Assembly: GCA_003541875.1 (NCBI GenBank)
Contig: DPLS01000267.1
Location: 1 to 9,127 of the forward strand
Length of the DNA stretch: 9,127 nt
Origin: Bacteroidota bacterium
GTDB taxonomy: Bacteria; Bacteroidota; Ignavibacteria; UBA10030; UBA6906
Reading direction: 5' to 3'
The position numbers and the translations under genes were made by a program. Below the pieces are notes generated by a model that had not been told where the DNA came from, ran no database searches, and saw only the letters and a program-made list of their open reading frames with translations. This document shows, piece after piece, positions 1 through 6,824 of this stretch; position 1 is the first letter of the stretch; every line of letters begins with the position of its first letter.

Positions 1-2253
1 GGGAATACCCTTGCCGATCCCGCCGCAATTATCGCCAACACGGGTTTGAAGGTTGGCGAAGACATGCTTATTCCAAGCGACCAAGTCGGTCAAGCCGTGC
101 GGAAGTTGTGGCTGCTCAAAATCTTTGACGATGTACAGATTGCCATTGACCGGAAAGTGGGTAATGGCATTTTCCTCATCATCAAAGTCAGAGAGTTGCC
201 ACGGTATGACCACACAGAGATTACGGGGAGGGACGATGTGAGTGAAAGTGACATCGAGAAGAAGATCCCCTTGGTTCGAGGCCAGGTTGTGCAACCCCAA
301 GACCTCACCAAAATCAAGAAAGAAATCGCGAAGCTTTACGAGAGCGAAGGAATGCTCTTGGCGGCTGTGAAGGTAACAACTGAGCCGATTGACACTGCCG
401 CGAACCGTGTGATTTTAAAGATCGATATCGATGAGGGAAAGCAGGTAAAAGTCCGTCACGTTGAATTCGAAGGGAATGCAGCCTACGAGGGGAGCGAACT
501 GCGTGGTGTAATGGATGAAACGAAGGAATCGACGTGGTGGAAGTTTTGGTCCTCTTTCAAGTTTGACCGGAAGAAGTATGAAGAAGACAAAAGGTTGATC
601 TTGCAGTACTACCGGAAGAACGGTTACCGCGACGCCGAAGTTGTCTCCGACTCAATTTGGTATAGCCCCGACAAGGAGGATATGTCAATCCTGCTGAAGG
701 TGTACGAAGGGCCGCAGTACAAGATCCGCAACATTACATGGGAAGGAAATACCGTTTACCCTGACCCTGTCCTGAATGAGCGCCTGGATATTCTGCCCGG
801 GGATGTTTTCAACGCCCAGAAGCTGGAGCAAAACCTTCGCGGCAACGAGGCGCAGACCGATGTGTCCTCGCTTTATCTGGACAACGGGTACCTCCGGTTC
901 AGTCTCGAGCCCAAAGAGACTCGTGTCGCCAAAGATAGCGTCGATATTAACATTCGAGTGTACGAATTGAACCAGTACCTGATTGGCCACGTCGCGATCA
1001 AGGGGAATACGAAAACGCACGAGCGTGTGATCAGACGTGAGCTATTTACACGGCCCGGGGACTACTTCAGCAGAGCAGCAATCATTAGAAGTCTTCGGCA
1101 GCTCCAGGTTCTCAACTATTTCAATCCCGAGAGGATCAAACCGGACTATGCCATTGTTGATGACAAAACCGTTGACCTCGCGTATGAGGTCGAAGAGAAA
1201 TCGAGCGACAATATTAACGCATCGGTTGGCTATAGTGGTGCATTTGGGATGACAGGTGCCCTCGGGTTCACCATCAACAATTTCAATATCGCCGACCCGC
1301 TCGGCGGCGGGGCCGGGCAAATCCTGAATTTCGAATGGCAGTTTGGCACCACCACACGGTACAGGACATTCACGGTCGGTTTCACCGAACCGTGGTTGTT
1401 TAACACGCCCACACTGGTTGGCCTCAGCGTCTACAACACACGTCAGTACTACTACGGGGACTTGGAGCAGATGGGTGGTACGCTCAGGCTTGGACGTCGA
1501 TTCAAGTGGCCCGACAACTATTTCCGGGGGGACTGGTTTCTCACTGCACAGCGCAACAATGTGCGCGATGGCCGGAGCATCTCTCATGAGGGGAATACGA
1601 CGCAGGTTTCCATCACCCAGGTGATTTCGAGAAGCAGTATTGACAATCCTGTGTTTCCCACCAGCGGCTCCAATGTATCTCTATCGATACAGATGTCGGG
1701 CGGTCCATTTCTTCCCGGAGACATTGATTTCCACAAGTGGGTCTTCAACTCGGAGTGGTACTTGCCCATGTTCGGCAGCAGTCGCTTTGCGCTCTATCTG
1801 AATTCCCAATATGGGTATACTGCTCCATTCTATACGAACCCGATCTTCATCTCGAACGATCTATTCTTCATGGGTGGTACAGGACTCGGATATATTTCCA
1901 CAACGCCATTGCGTGGGTATGAAGATCAATCGATTGGCCCACGGAATCTCAATGGCTATCCCATTGGTGGGAAGGTCATGACCAAGCAGTGTGCAGAACT
2001 CCGCCTTGCAATTGCACTCAGCCCGATTCCGATCTACATCCTTAGTTTCGCGGAGGGGGGCAACGTCTTTGAGTCTTTCTCAAAGGCCAACTTCTTCGAT
2101 CTCAAACGCTCGTTTGGTTTTGGTGTGAGGCTGCAGATCAACCCCATCGGTCTCATTGGTTTTGACTATGCATACGGTGTCGATGACGTGCTCCCGCGAG
2201 ACGGCAGACCCGACGGTTGGAGGTTCCACTTTGTGTTTGGCAGAGGATTCTGA
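1..2253 (+). CDS. bamA: BamA, outer-membrane protein assembly factor (5' partial)
   Basis: BamA is the Omp85-family core of the BAM complex; it folds and inserts beta-barrel proteins into the outer membrane. The frame is open to base 1, so the signal peptide and start of POTRA1 lie upstream; 750 residues are visible. Counting from base 1, the rest of POTRA1 is about residues 1-68, POTRA2 69-149, POTRA3 150-240, POTRA4 241-326, POTRA5 327-401 and the barrel 402-750. POTRA3 carries a Trp-rich insertion (TWWKFW, about residues 178-183) that I associate with Bacteroidota/Chlorobi homologues. The loop-6 signature, VRGF in proteobacteria, appears as LRGY at residues 637-640, followed by EDQSIGP. 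The protein ends in Phe (GRGF), the usual outer-membrane barrel signal. It ends 47 bases before a Skp-type chaperone gene, the classical bamA-skp pairing. The TTG at base 46 is an internal Leu codon, not a start. TamA or another Omp85 protein is unlikely given five POTRAs and this context. Confidence 0.97.
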   Translation, partial: GNTLADPAAIIANTGLKVGEDMLIPSDQVGQAVRKLWLLKIFDDVQIAIDRKVGNGIFLIIKVRELPRYDHTEITGRDDVSESDIEKKIPLVRGQVVQPQDLTKIKKEIAKLYESEGMLLAAVKVTTEPIDTAANRVILKIDIDEGKQVKVRHVEFEGNAAYEGSELRGVMDETKESTWWKFWSSFKFDRKKYEEDKRLILQYYRKNGYRDAEVVSDSIWYSPDKEDMSILLKVYEGPQYKIRNITWEGNTVYPDPVLNERLDILPGDVFNAQKLEQNLRGNEAQTDVSSLYLDNGYLRFSLEPKETRVAKDSVDINIRVYELNQYLIGHVAIKGNTKTHERVIRRELFTRPGDYFSRAAIIRSLRQLQVLNYFNPERIKPDYAIVDDKTVDLAYEVEEKSSDNINASVGYSGAFGMTGALGFTINNFNIADPLGGGAGQILNFEWQFGTTTRYRTFTVGFTEPWLFNTPTLVGLSVYNTRQYYYGDLEQMGGTLRLGRRFKWPDNYFRGDWFLTAQRNNVRDGRSISHEGNTTQVSITQVISRSSIDNPVFPTSGSNVSLSIQMSGGPFLPGDIDFHKWVFNSEWYLPMFGSSRFALYLNSQYGYTAPFYTNPIFISNDLFFMGGTGLGYISTTPLRGYEDQSIGPRNLNGYPIGGKVMTKQCAELRLAIALSPIPIYILSFAEGGNVFESFSKANFFDLKRSFGFGVRLQINPIGLIGFDYAYGVDDVLPRDGRPDGWRFHFVFGRGF

Positions 2254-2291
2254 TAGTTCTACTTAATCATTTCACACATCACTATTCTACC

Positions 2292-2296
2292 GAGGT
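2292..2296 (+). promoter_or_regulatory. Ribosome binding site deciding the GTG start of skp copy 1
   Basis: GAGGT lies 4 bases before the GTG at 2301. It supports that GTG, which also gives a well-formed signal peptide, over a TTG in the same frame at 2217 that lies inside bamA. Confidence 0.7.
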
Positions 2297-2300
2297 AATC

Positions 2301-2825
2301 GTGAAGACACTCATTCTTTCAATCATCGCGTTGGTGCTGGCCGTGACTGTTGCTGCTACTGCGCAACAAAAAGTCGGCTATGTAAACTCAACCAAGATCT
2401 TTGACGACATTCCGGAAGCACAAGATGCAAAGAGGAGAATCGATGCAATTACAAAGCCGTATCAGGACTCGCTTGCTGCCATGGAAAAGGAGCTCCAGGG
2501 GAAAATCGAAGAGTACCAGAAGAAGGAAGCTCTGATGAATGATGCGGCAAAGAAATCGGCCCAGCAAGAGTTCGCGGAGTTGAAGCGCAGGTACGATGAG
2601 TTTAGGTTTGAAAAGTTCGGGAATGACGGCGACATTGCAAAACAGACAGACAAGATTATCAACCCCCTCAAGGAAAAAATCCTCAGGGCAATCGAGGCGG
2701 TCGCCAAGGCTGAGAAGTATACCTTCATCTTTGACCAGACCGAAAATGTCAAGGTGTTGTTGTACGGCGATCCTCGCGAAGACCTGACCAACAGGGTGAT
2801 TGACAAATTGAAACGCGGCAAATAA
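2301..2825 (+). CDS. Skp/OmpH-family periplasmic chaperone, copy 1
   Basis: Skp (OmpH) proteins are periplasmic holdases that keep unfolded outer-membrane proteins soluble on the way to BamA. The 174-residue product starts at GTG and has a signal peptide at residues 1-21 (Lys near the N-terminus, a hydrophobic core of Leu/Ile/Val/Ala, probable cleavage after ATA before QQ). The mature protein opens with KVGYVNSTKIF, the usual OmpH first strand, followed by PEAQDA. A long charged Lys/Glu/Gln helical hairpin covers about residues 35-125. A C-terminal beta segment follows (YTFIFDQTENVKVLLYGD). The size fits the family, which runs about 160-180 residues. It lies between bamA and a second, related chaperone gene. 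Family assignment is firm. Client specificity and whether this copy or the next is the functional equivalent of E. coli Skp cannot be read from the sequence. Confidence 0.92.
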   Translation: MKTLILSIIALVLAVTVAATAQQKVGYVNSTKIFDDIPEAQDAKRRIDAITKPYQDSLAAMEKELQGKIEEYQKKEALMNDAAKKSAQQEFAELKRRYDEFRFEKFGNDGDIAKQTDKIINPLKEKILRAIEAVAKAEKYTFIFDQTENVKVLLYGDPREDLTNRVIDKLKRGK

Positions 2826-2844
2826 TGATTCGAGAGCAGAGTAC

Positions 2845-2854
2845 AGAAGGAGGT
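2845..2854 (+). promoter_or_regulatory. Strong Shine-Dalgarno site of skp copy 2
   Basis: AGAAGGAGGT is a near-perfect anti-16S match, 5 bases before the ATG at 2860. It is the strongest ribosome binding site in the window, which suggests that the second chaperone is translated efficiently. Confidence 0.85.
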
Positions 2855-2859
2855 AGAGG

Positions 2860-3378
2860 ATGAAACGCAGGATGCTGTTGGTGTTTGTGCTCATGGCTCC
2901 GGCGCTTGTGCTTGCACAGACAAAGGTCGGCCACATCAACTCAGAACAGATTATGCAGACACTCCCCGAGGCGCAGGATGCACAGAAATCGCTGGACAAT
3001 ATGGTCGCCCAATGGGAAGGAGAAATGCAAAAAATGCAGGCGGACTTCAAAAAGAAGTTTGATGAATATGACAAGAAGAAACTCATCCTGACAGACCAGG
3101 CTCGTGCGGACCAGGAAAAGCAACTGCGCGACCTTGAGCAAAGCATAGCCGACTACCGGAATCGAAAATTTGGTCAAAACGGCGAGCTGTTTCAGAAGCA
3201 AAACGAAGTCATGAAGCCGATCCAGAACAAGATGTTCAAGATTCTGGAAGACGTAGCGAAGGAGGATGGCTATGACTACGTGTTCGACAAGAGCGGTGAG
3301 ATCCTTGTGCTCTACGCAAATGACAAATACGACCTTACCTCCAAGGTGCTGCAGCGAATGCAGTCGTTTGGCAAGTAG
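2860..3378 (+). CDS. Skp/OmpH-family periplasmic chaperone, copy 2
   Basis: This is a second 172-residue OmpH-type chaperone, presumably also binding unfolded outer-membrane proteins in the periplasm. Residues 1-19 are a signal peptide (MKRRM start, hydrophobic stretch, cleavage after VLA before QT). The mature part aligns along its whole length with copy 1: KVGHINSEQI matches KVGYVNSTKI, PEAQDA is shared, a Lys/Gln/Asp-rich coiled-coil hairpin fills the centre, and RKFGQNGEL matches EKFGNDGDI. The C-terminal part (YDYVFDKSGEILVLYAND) also matches. Similarity is clear but far from identity, so the duplication is old or the copies have diverged in role. The gene starts 34 bases after copy 1 and ends 21 bases before lpxD, consistent with co-transcription. 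Family assignment is firm; the division of labour is unknown. Confidence 0.92.
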   Translation: MKRRMLLVFVLMAPALVLAQTKVGHINSEQIMQTLPEAQDAQKSLDNMVAQWEGEMQKMQADFKKKFDEYDKKKLILTDQARADQEKQLRDLEQSIADYRNRKFGQNGELFQKQNEVMKPIQNKMFKILEDVAKEDGYDYVFDKSGEILVLYANDKYDLTSKVLQRMQSFGK

Positions 3379-3386
3379 ATTCTATC

Positions 3387-3390
3387 GGAG
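3387..3390 (+). promoter_or_regulatory. Ribosome binding site supporting the GTG start of lpxD
   Basis: GGAG lies 9 bases before the GTG at 3400. It supports GTG initiation, giving [10 protein letters not shown], the normal LpxD N-terminus. Confidence 0.6.
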
Positions 3391-3399
3391 AATGTTCTC

Positions 3400-4485
3400 G
3401 TGAAGCTCCGTGATATTGCGACATTGTTGGACGCGGAAATCGTTGGGAATGACACCATCGAAATCCGTCGGGTTGCGAAAATTGAGGAAGCAAAGGAAGG
3501 AGACATCTCCTTTGTTGCCAATCTCAAATACGCGAAGTTCCTCGGCACAACACGCGCCTCAGCAGTAATTGTCGGGAAGAAGCTGAACACGGCGGAGGCG
3601 GGAGAATCTCAAGCGCTGCCTGCCCTCGTGCGTGTTGACGATCCGTACGCGTCGTTTCTGAAGGTTCTCGTAACATTCCATCCCCAGAAGGACCCGCTCC
3701 CGCCGGGGATCCACCCGACGGCCGTCATCGCCCCGTCGGCGAAGCTCGGGGCCGATGTTCGCGTTGGCGCCCATGTTGTGATTGGCGAGCAGTGCGTCGT
3801 TGGTGACAAGACCATTATTAGTCATGGGACTGTAGTTGGTGATGGCGTCACGATCGGTTCTTCCTCCCTGTTGTATGCCAACGTCACCATACGAGAGGGC
3901 TCCCTTATTGGTTCGAGAGTGATTTTGCACTCAGGAGTTGTCGTCGGAAGCGACGGATTTGGTTTTGCCCCGAAGCCAGACGGAACGTATGAGAAGATCC
4001 CCCAACTGGGAATTGTGGTGATTGAAGATGATGTGGAGCTTGGTGCCAACACGACTGTTGACAGGGCAACGATGGGGGAGACGCGCATTAAGAAAGGTGT
4101 AAAGCTGGACAACCTCATTCAGGTAGCTCATAATGTAGTGATCGGAGAGAACACGGTGAGCGCCGCTCAGGCCGGCATTTCGGGGAGTACAAAGATTGGC
4201 AAGAACGTCATGATTGGTGGACAGGTTGGTATCACGGGCCATCTGGAAATTGCTGACTACACGAAGCTCGGGGCCCAGTCGGGGATACATCACTCAATCA
4301 ACCAACCCGGCAAGACATTCTTTGGTTCTCCGGCATATTTGCAGCGCGACGCCTTCAGAATTCAGGGTGCCGTAACACAACTCCCCGATTGGCTGAATAC
4401 CGTTCGGGAACTGCAGAAGAAGGTGGAGGCCTTGGAGAAGGAGATTGAAGTGCTACGATCGCAGAAACACAGCGAACAACCATAG
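3400..4485 (+). CDS. lpxD: LpxD, UDP-3-O-(3-hydroxyacyl)glucosamine N-acyltransferase
   Basis: LpxD transfers a 3-hydroxyacyl chain from acyl-ACP to the 2-amino group of UDP-3-O-acylglucosamine (EC 2.3.1.191), the third step of lipid A synthesis, in the cytoplasm. The 361-residue product is slightly longer than E. coli LpxD. The N-terminal uridine-binding domain is about residues 1-100 ([28 protein letters not shown]). A left-handed parallel beta-helix of hexapeptide repeats begins near residue 104. Within it are GSDGFGFAP and the signature [12 protein letters not shown]. The catalytic His is His244 in QVAHNVVIG, equivalent to E. coli His239. The last 25 or so residues form a Lys/Glu/Leu-rich helix of the kind that packs in the LpxD trimer. 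LpxA is excluded by the N-terminal domain and by the separate lpxA downstream. Its place after skp and before lpxC-fabZ matches the known lipid A cluster. Confidence 0.97.
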   Translation: MKLRDIATLLDAEIVGNDTIEIRRVAKIEEAKEGDISFVANLKYAKFLGTTRASAVIVGKKLNTAEAGESQALPALVRVDDPYASFLKVLVTFHPQKDPLPPGIHPTAVIAPSAKLGADVRVGAHVVIGEQCVVGDKTIISHGTVVGDGVTIGSSSLLYANVTIREGSLIGSRVILHSGVVVGSDGFGFAPKPDGTYEKIPQLGIVVIEDDVELGANTTVDRATMGETRIKKGVKLDNLIQVAHNVVIGENTVSAAQAGISGSTKIGKNVMIGGQVGITGHLEIADYTKLGAQSGIHHSINQPGKTFFGSPAYLQRDAFRIQGAVTQLPDWLNTVRELQKKVEALEKEIEVLRSQKHSEQP

Positions 4486-4518
4486 CAGTCATCATCTAAC
4501 AACCACGTCTCGAAACTT

Positions 4519-5991
4519 ATGCTCGTACAGCAGAGAACCATCAAACAGCCGGTCTCTCTCAGTGGTGTTGGTTTGCATACCGGCAGCATTACAACGATGA
4601 CGTTCAAACCGGCGCCTGAGAATTATGGCATCCGTTTTCGACGTATAGACCTTGGCGGTTCGCCCGAGGTTCCTGCCGATGTTGACCACGTGGTCGATGT
4701 TTCGCGCGGAACCACAATTGCAATCGGCGAGGCCCGCGTCCACACTGTTGAACATGTAATGGCTGCACTAGTGGGATTGCAGGTTGACAATTGCATCATT
4801 GAGCTTGATGCCAACGAGCCGCCCGTTGGTGACGGTAGTGCCAAACCGTACGTGGATGCGTTGTTGAAGGCGGGATTTGAGATGCAGAATGCCCCGAAGG
4901 ACTATCTTATTATCGATAAACCAGTCCAGTACCACAATGATGAGAGAGGGGTTGATATTGTTGCACTTCCAACTGACGACTATCGTATCACCGTGATGGT
5001 GGATTATCATAATCCGGCGCTTGGCAGTCAGCATACGGGTCTGTTCAACCTGGAAAAGGAGTTCGTCACTGAGTTTGCGCCGTGCCGTACGTTTTGCTTC
5101 CTGCATGAAGTTGAGATGTTGCACGATGCTGGTCTCATTCGTGGTGGCAACCTTGACAATGCCATTGTAATTGTTGACCGGGAATTGAAAGACAACGAGA
5201 TTAAACGCATCTGTGACAGATTGGGAATCAAGGACTCGGTCATTCTCGGGACGAACGGTGTTCTGAACGACAGGCCTTTGCATTTCAAGAACGAACCAGC
5301 ACGTCACAAGCTGTTGGATGTCATGGGCGATCTTGCCCTCATCGGTGTTCCACTCAAGGCGCAAGTTCTGGCTGCGCGCCCGGGCCACGCCGCCAACATT
5401 GAGTTTGCGCGGAAAATCCGCAAGCTCTATCAACAGAAACAACTCGTTCGGAAGTACCAGCACGAACGGAGAGAAGGTGTCGTCTTTGATATCAACGCCA
5501 TCAAGAAGATTCTCCCGCACCGCTATCCGTTCCTCCTTGTCGACAAGATCATCGACTTCAAAATCGATGAAAGCATCGTCGGAGTGAAAAACGTTACGAC
5601 GAACGAACCGTTCTTCGAAGGCCATTTCCCCGGCCAACCAGTAATGCCGGGAGTGCTAATCGTGGAGGGAATGGCTCAGACGGGAGGAATTCTGCTTCTG
5701 AACGGCATCGAGAACCCCGGCGACAAGCTTGTGTACTTCATGTCACTCAACAATGTGAAGTTCCGGAAACCTGTGCTTCCCGGCGACACGCTTGTGTTCG
5801 AGTTAAGCATGGTGAGTCGCAAGAGCCGAATTTGCGTCATGACCGGCAAAGCATTTGTCGATGGCAACCTTGTCGCAGAAGCAGAAATGATGGCATCGAT
5901 CATCGACCGGGCGAATTCAAGCATACAGACTGCTGGTGGTAACGGCGCGGGGGTTACAGGGACGTCGAAAACCAAGAGCACTCTGAAGTGA
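4519..5991 (+). CDS. lpxC/fabZ: Bifunctional LpxC-FabZ: UDP-3-O-acyl-GlcNAc deacetylase / 3-hydroxyacyl-ACP dehydratase
   Basis: This 490-residue fusion joins LpxC (EC 3.5.1.108), the Zn-dependent committed step of lipid A synthesis, to FabZ (EC 4.2.1.59), which dehydrates 3-hydroxyacyl-ACP in fatty acid elongation. LpxC spans about residues 1-310: SGVGLHTG near the N-terminus, HTVEH with Glu78 and His79, His263 and Asp267 in HKLLD (with His79, the expected zinc ligands), and His290 in ARPGHAANIEFA (general acid/base region). FabZ spans about 323-465: ILPHRYPFLLVD, then the active-site His369 and Glu383 in GHFPGQPVMPGVLIVEGMAQ. All key residues of both halves are present, so both should be active. 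The short linker is charged (near RKYQHERREG); the last 25 or so residues are a Gly/Ser/Thr-rich tail of unknown use. The fusion is typical of Bacteroidota/Chlorobi. No Shine-Dalgarno is evident before the ATG, but MLVQQRTIKQ fits the LpxC N-terminus. Confidence 0.97.
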   Translation: MLVQQRTIKQPVSLSGVGLHTGSITTMTFKPAPENYGIRFRRIDLGGSPEVPADVDHVVDVSRGTTIAIGEARVHTVEHVMAALVGLQVDNCIIELDANEPPVGDGSAKPYVDALLKAGFEMQNAPKDYLIIDKPVQYHNDERGVDIVALPTDDYRITVMVDYHNPALGSQHTGLFNLEKEFVTEFAPCRTFCFLHEVEMLHDAGLIRGGNLDNAIVIVDRELKDNEIKRICDRLGIKDSVILGTNGVLNDRPLHFKNEPARHKLLDVMGDLALIGVPLKAQVLAARPGHAANIEFARKIRKLYQQKQLVRKYQHERREGVVFDINAIKKILPHRYPFLLVDKIIDFKIDESIVGVKNVTTNEPFFEGHFPGQPVMPGVLIVEGMAQTGGILLLNGIENPGDKLVYFMSLNNVKFRKPVLPGDTLVFELSMVSRKSRICVMTGKAFVDGNLVAEAEMMASIIDRANSSIQTAGGNGAGVTGTSKTKSTLK

Positions 5992-6026
5992 CTTTTCATA
6001 CTATTGACTACGATACACGCCATCAC

Positions 6027-6818
6027 ATGAGTACTGCAATTGATTCCGCTGCGCGAGTCAGCCCGAAAGCGCATATCGGCGCTGATGTTTCGATTGGACC
6101 TTTCACGATCGTCGAGGATGGTGCAGTAATAGGTGACGGCACAACGGTTGGGGCGAATGCCTTGATCGGAAGGGGAGCGCGTATTGGCAAGGCGTGCAAA
6201 ATCCATCATGGCGCAATTGTCGGACACGAGCCGCAGGATCTGAAGTATGCAGGTGAAGCCACGACCTGCGAGATCGGTGATCGCACAGTCATACGCGAAT
6301 ATGCAACGCTGCATCGAGGAACCAGCGACGGTGGACGGACCATCATTGGGTCCGACTGTTTTATCATGGGATACGTGCACATCGCACATGACTGTATCCT
6401 CGGCAACAAGATCATCATGGCAAATGCGGCGATGATGGCGGGGCATTGTGAGGTGGAGGATCATGTGACCATTGGAGGTATCACACCGATTCACCAGTTT
6501 GTGCGGATTGGTTGTCATGCGATGATAGGTGGTGGGGTTCGCGTCCCCAAGGATGTTCCGCCTTATGTTCTCGCCGGAAATTTCTTTCAGGGCCTCAACT
6601 CGATTGGATTGCGACGGCGTGGCTTCTCGCCCGAAGTTCTGTCCGCTCTGGACAAGGCGTACAATCTTATCTACCGTTCAGGGATGAATGTGTCGCAGGC
6701 AGTGAGTCGAATCAAAGACGATGAATCTCTTGCTCCTTTCTCAGAGGTTCAGCACGTTCTCACGTTCATCGCAAACAGCAAGCGCGGTATCATCGGCGGT
6801 CCACGCTCTCACCGGTAA
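6027..6818 (+). CDS. lpxA: LpxA, acyl-ACP:UDP-N-acetylglucosamine O-acyltransferase
   Basis: LpxA catalyses the first lipid A step, moving a 3-hydroxyacyl chain from ACP to the 3-OH of UDP-GlcNAc (EC 2.3.1.129) in the cytoplasm. The product from ATG 6027 is 263 residues, against 262 in E. coli. Hexapeptide repeats begin at about residue 12 (VSPKAHIGADVSIGPF) and form the beta-helix. The catalytic His121 lies in VHIAHDC (E. coli His125), with His118, His140 and His156 at the other conserved positions and HRGT at 96-99. The C-terminal helical part has GLRRRGF and AYNLIYRSG. Gly169 occupies the position of E. coli Gly173, the acyl-chain ruler, so a long (about C14) chain is plausible. A GTG at 5988, overlapping the lpxC-fabZ stop as GTGA, would add 13 unconserved residues; family length favours 6027. 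Neither start has a good ribosome binding site. Confidence 0.95.
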   Translation: MSTAIDSAARVSPKAHIGADVSIGPFTIVEDGAVIGDGTTVGANALIGRGARIGKACKIHHGAIVGHEPQDLKYAGEATTCEIGDRTVIREYATLHRGTSDGGRTIIGSDCFIMGYVHIAHDCILGNKIIMANAAMMAGHCEVEDHVTIGGITPIHQFVRIGCHAMIGGGVRVPKDVPPYVLAGNFFQGLNSIGLRRRGFSPEVLSALDKAYNLIYRSGMNVSQAVSRIKDDESLAPFSEVQHVLTFIANSKRGIIGGPRSHR

Positions 6819-6824
6819 ATACCC

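Noticed and set aside
2217..2300. TTG start extending chaperone copy 1 upstream into bamA
   Set aside because: It would bury the signal peptide behind 28 extra residues. GTG 2301 has a ribosome binding site and gives a proper signal peptide.
2254..2300. Possible promoter in the AT-richer gap between bamA and the first chaperone gene
   Set aside because: No good match to a sigma-70 or Bacteroidota-type (TTTG / TAnnTTTG) promoter with correct spacing. The gap is short and fits an operon interior.
2388..3146. Minus-strand frame of 252 codons rich in Leu, Phe and Ser across both chaperone genes
   Set aside because: The hydrophobic look is simply the complement of Lys/Glu/Gln-rich coiled-coil codons. 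It spans two real genes and their gap.
3700..4290. Periodic Gly/Val/Ile-rich short repeats in lpxD (and similarly in lpxA)
   Set aside because: These are the hexapeptide repeats of the left-handed beta-helix acyltransferase fold, not DNA-level repeats.
4768..5637. Long open frame (289 codons) on the minus strand opposite lpxC-fabZ
   Set aside because: It is antisense to a gene with intact conserved motifs in the + frame, and its translation shows no recognisable domain. It is a by-product of codon bias.
5676..6518. Long open frame (280 codons) on the minus strand spanning the end of lpxC-fabZ and most of lpxA
   Set aside because: It crosses two well-supported + strand genes and has no recognisable motif.
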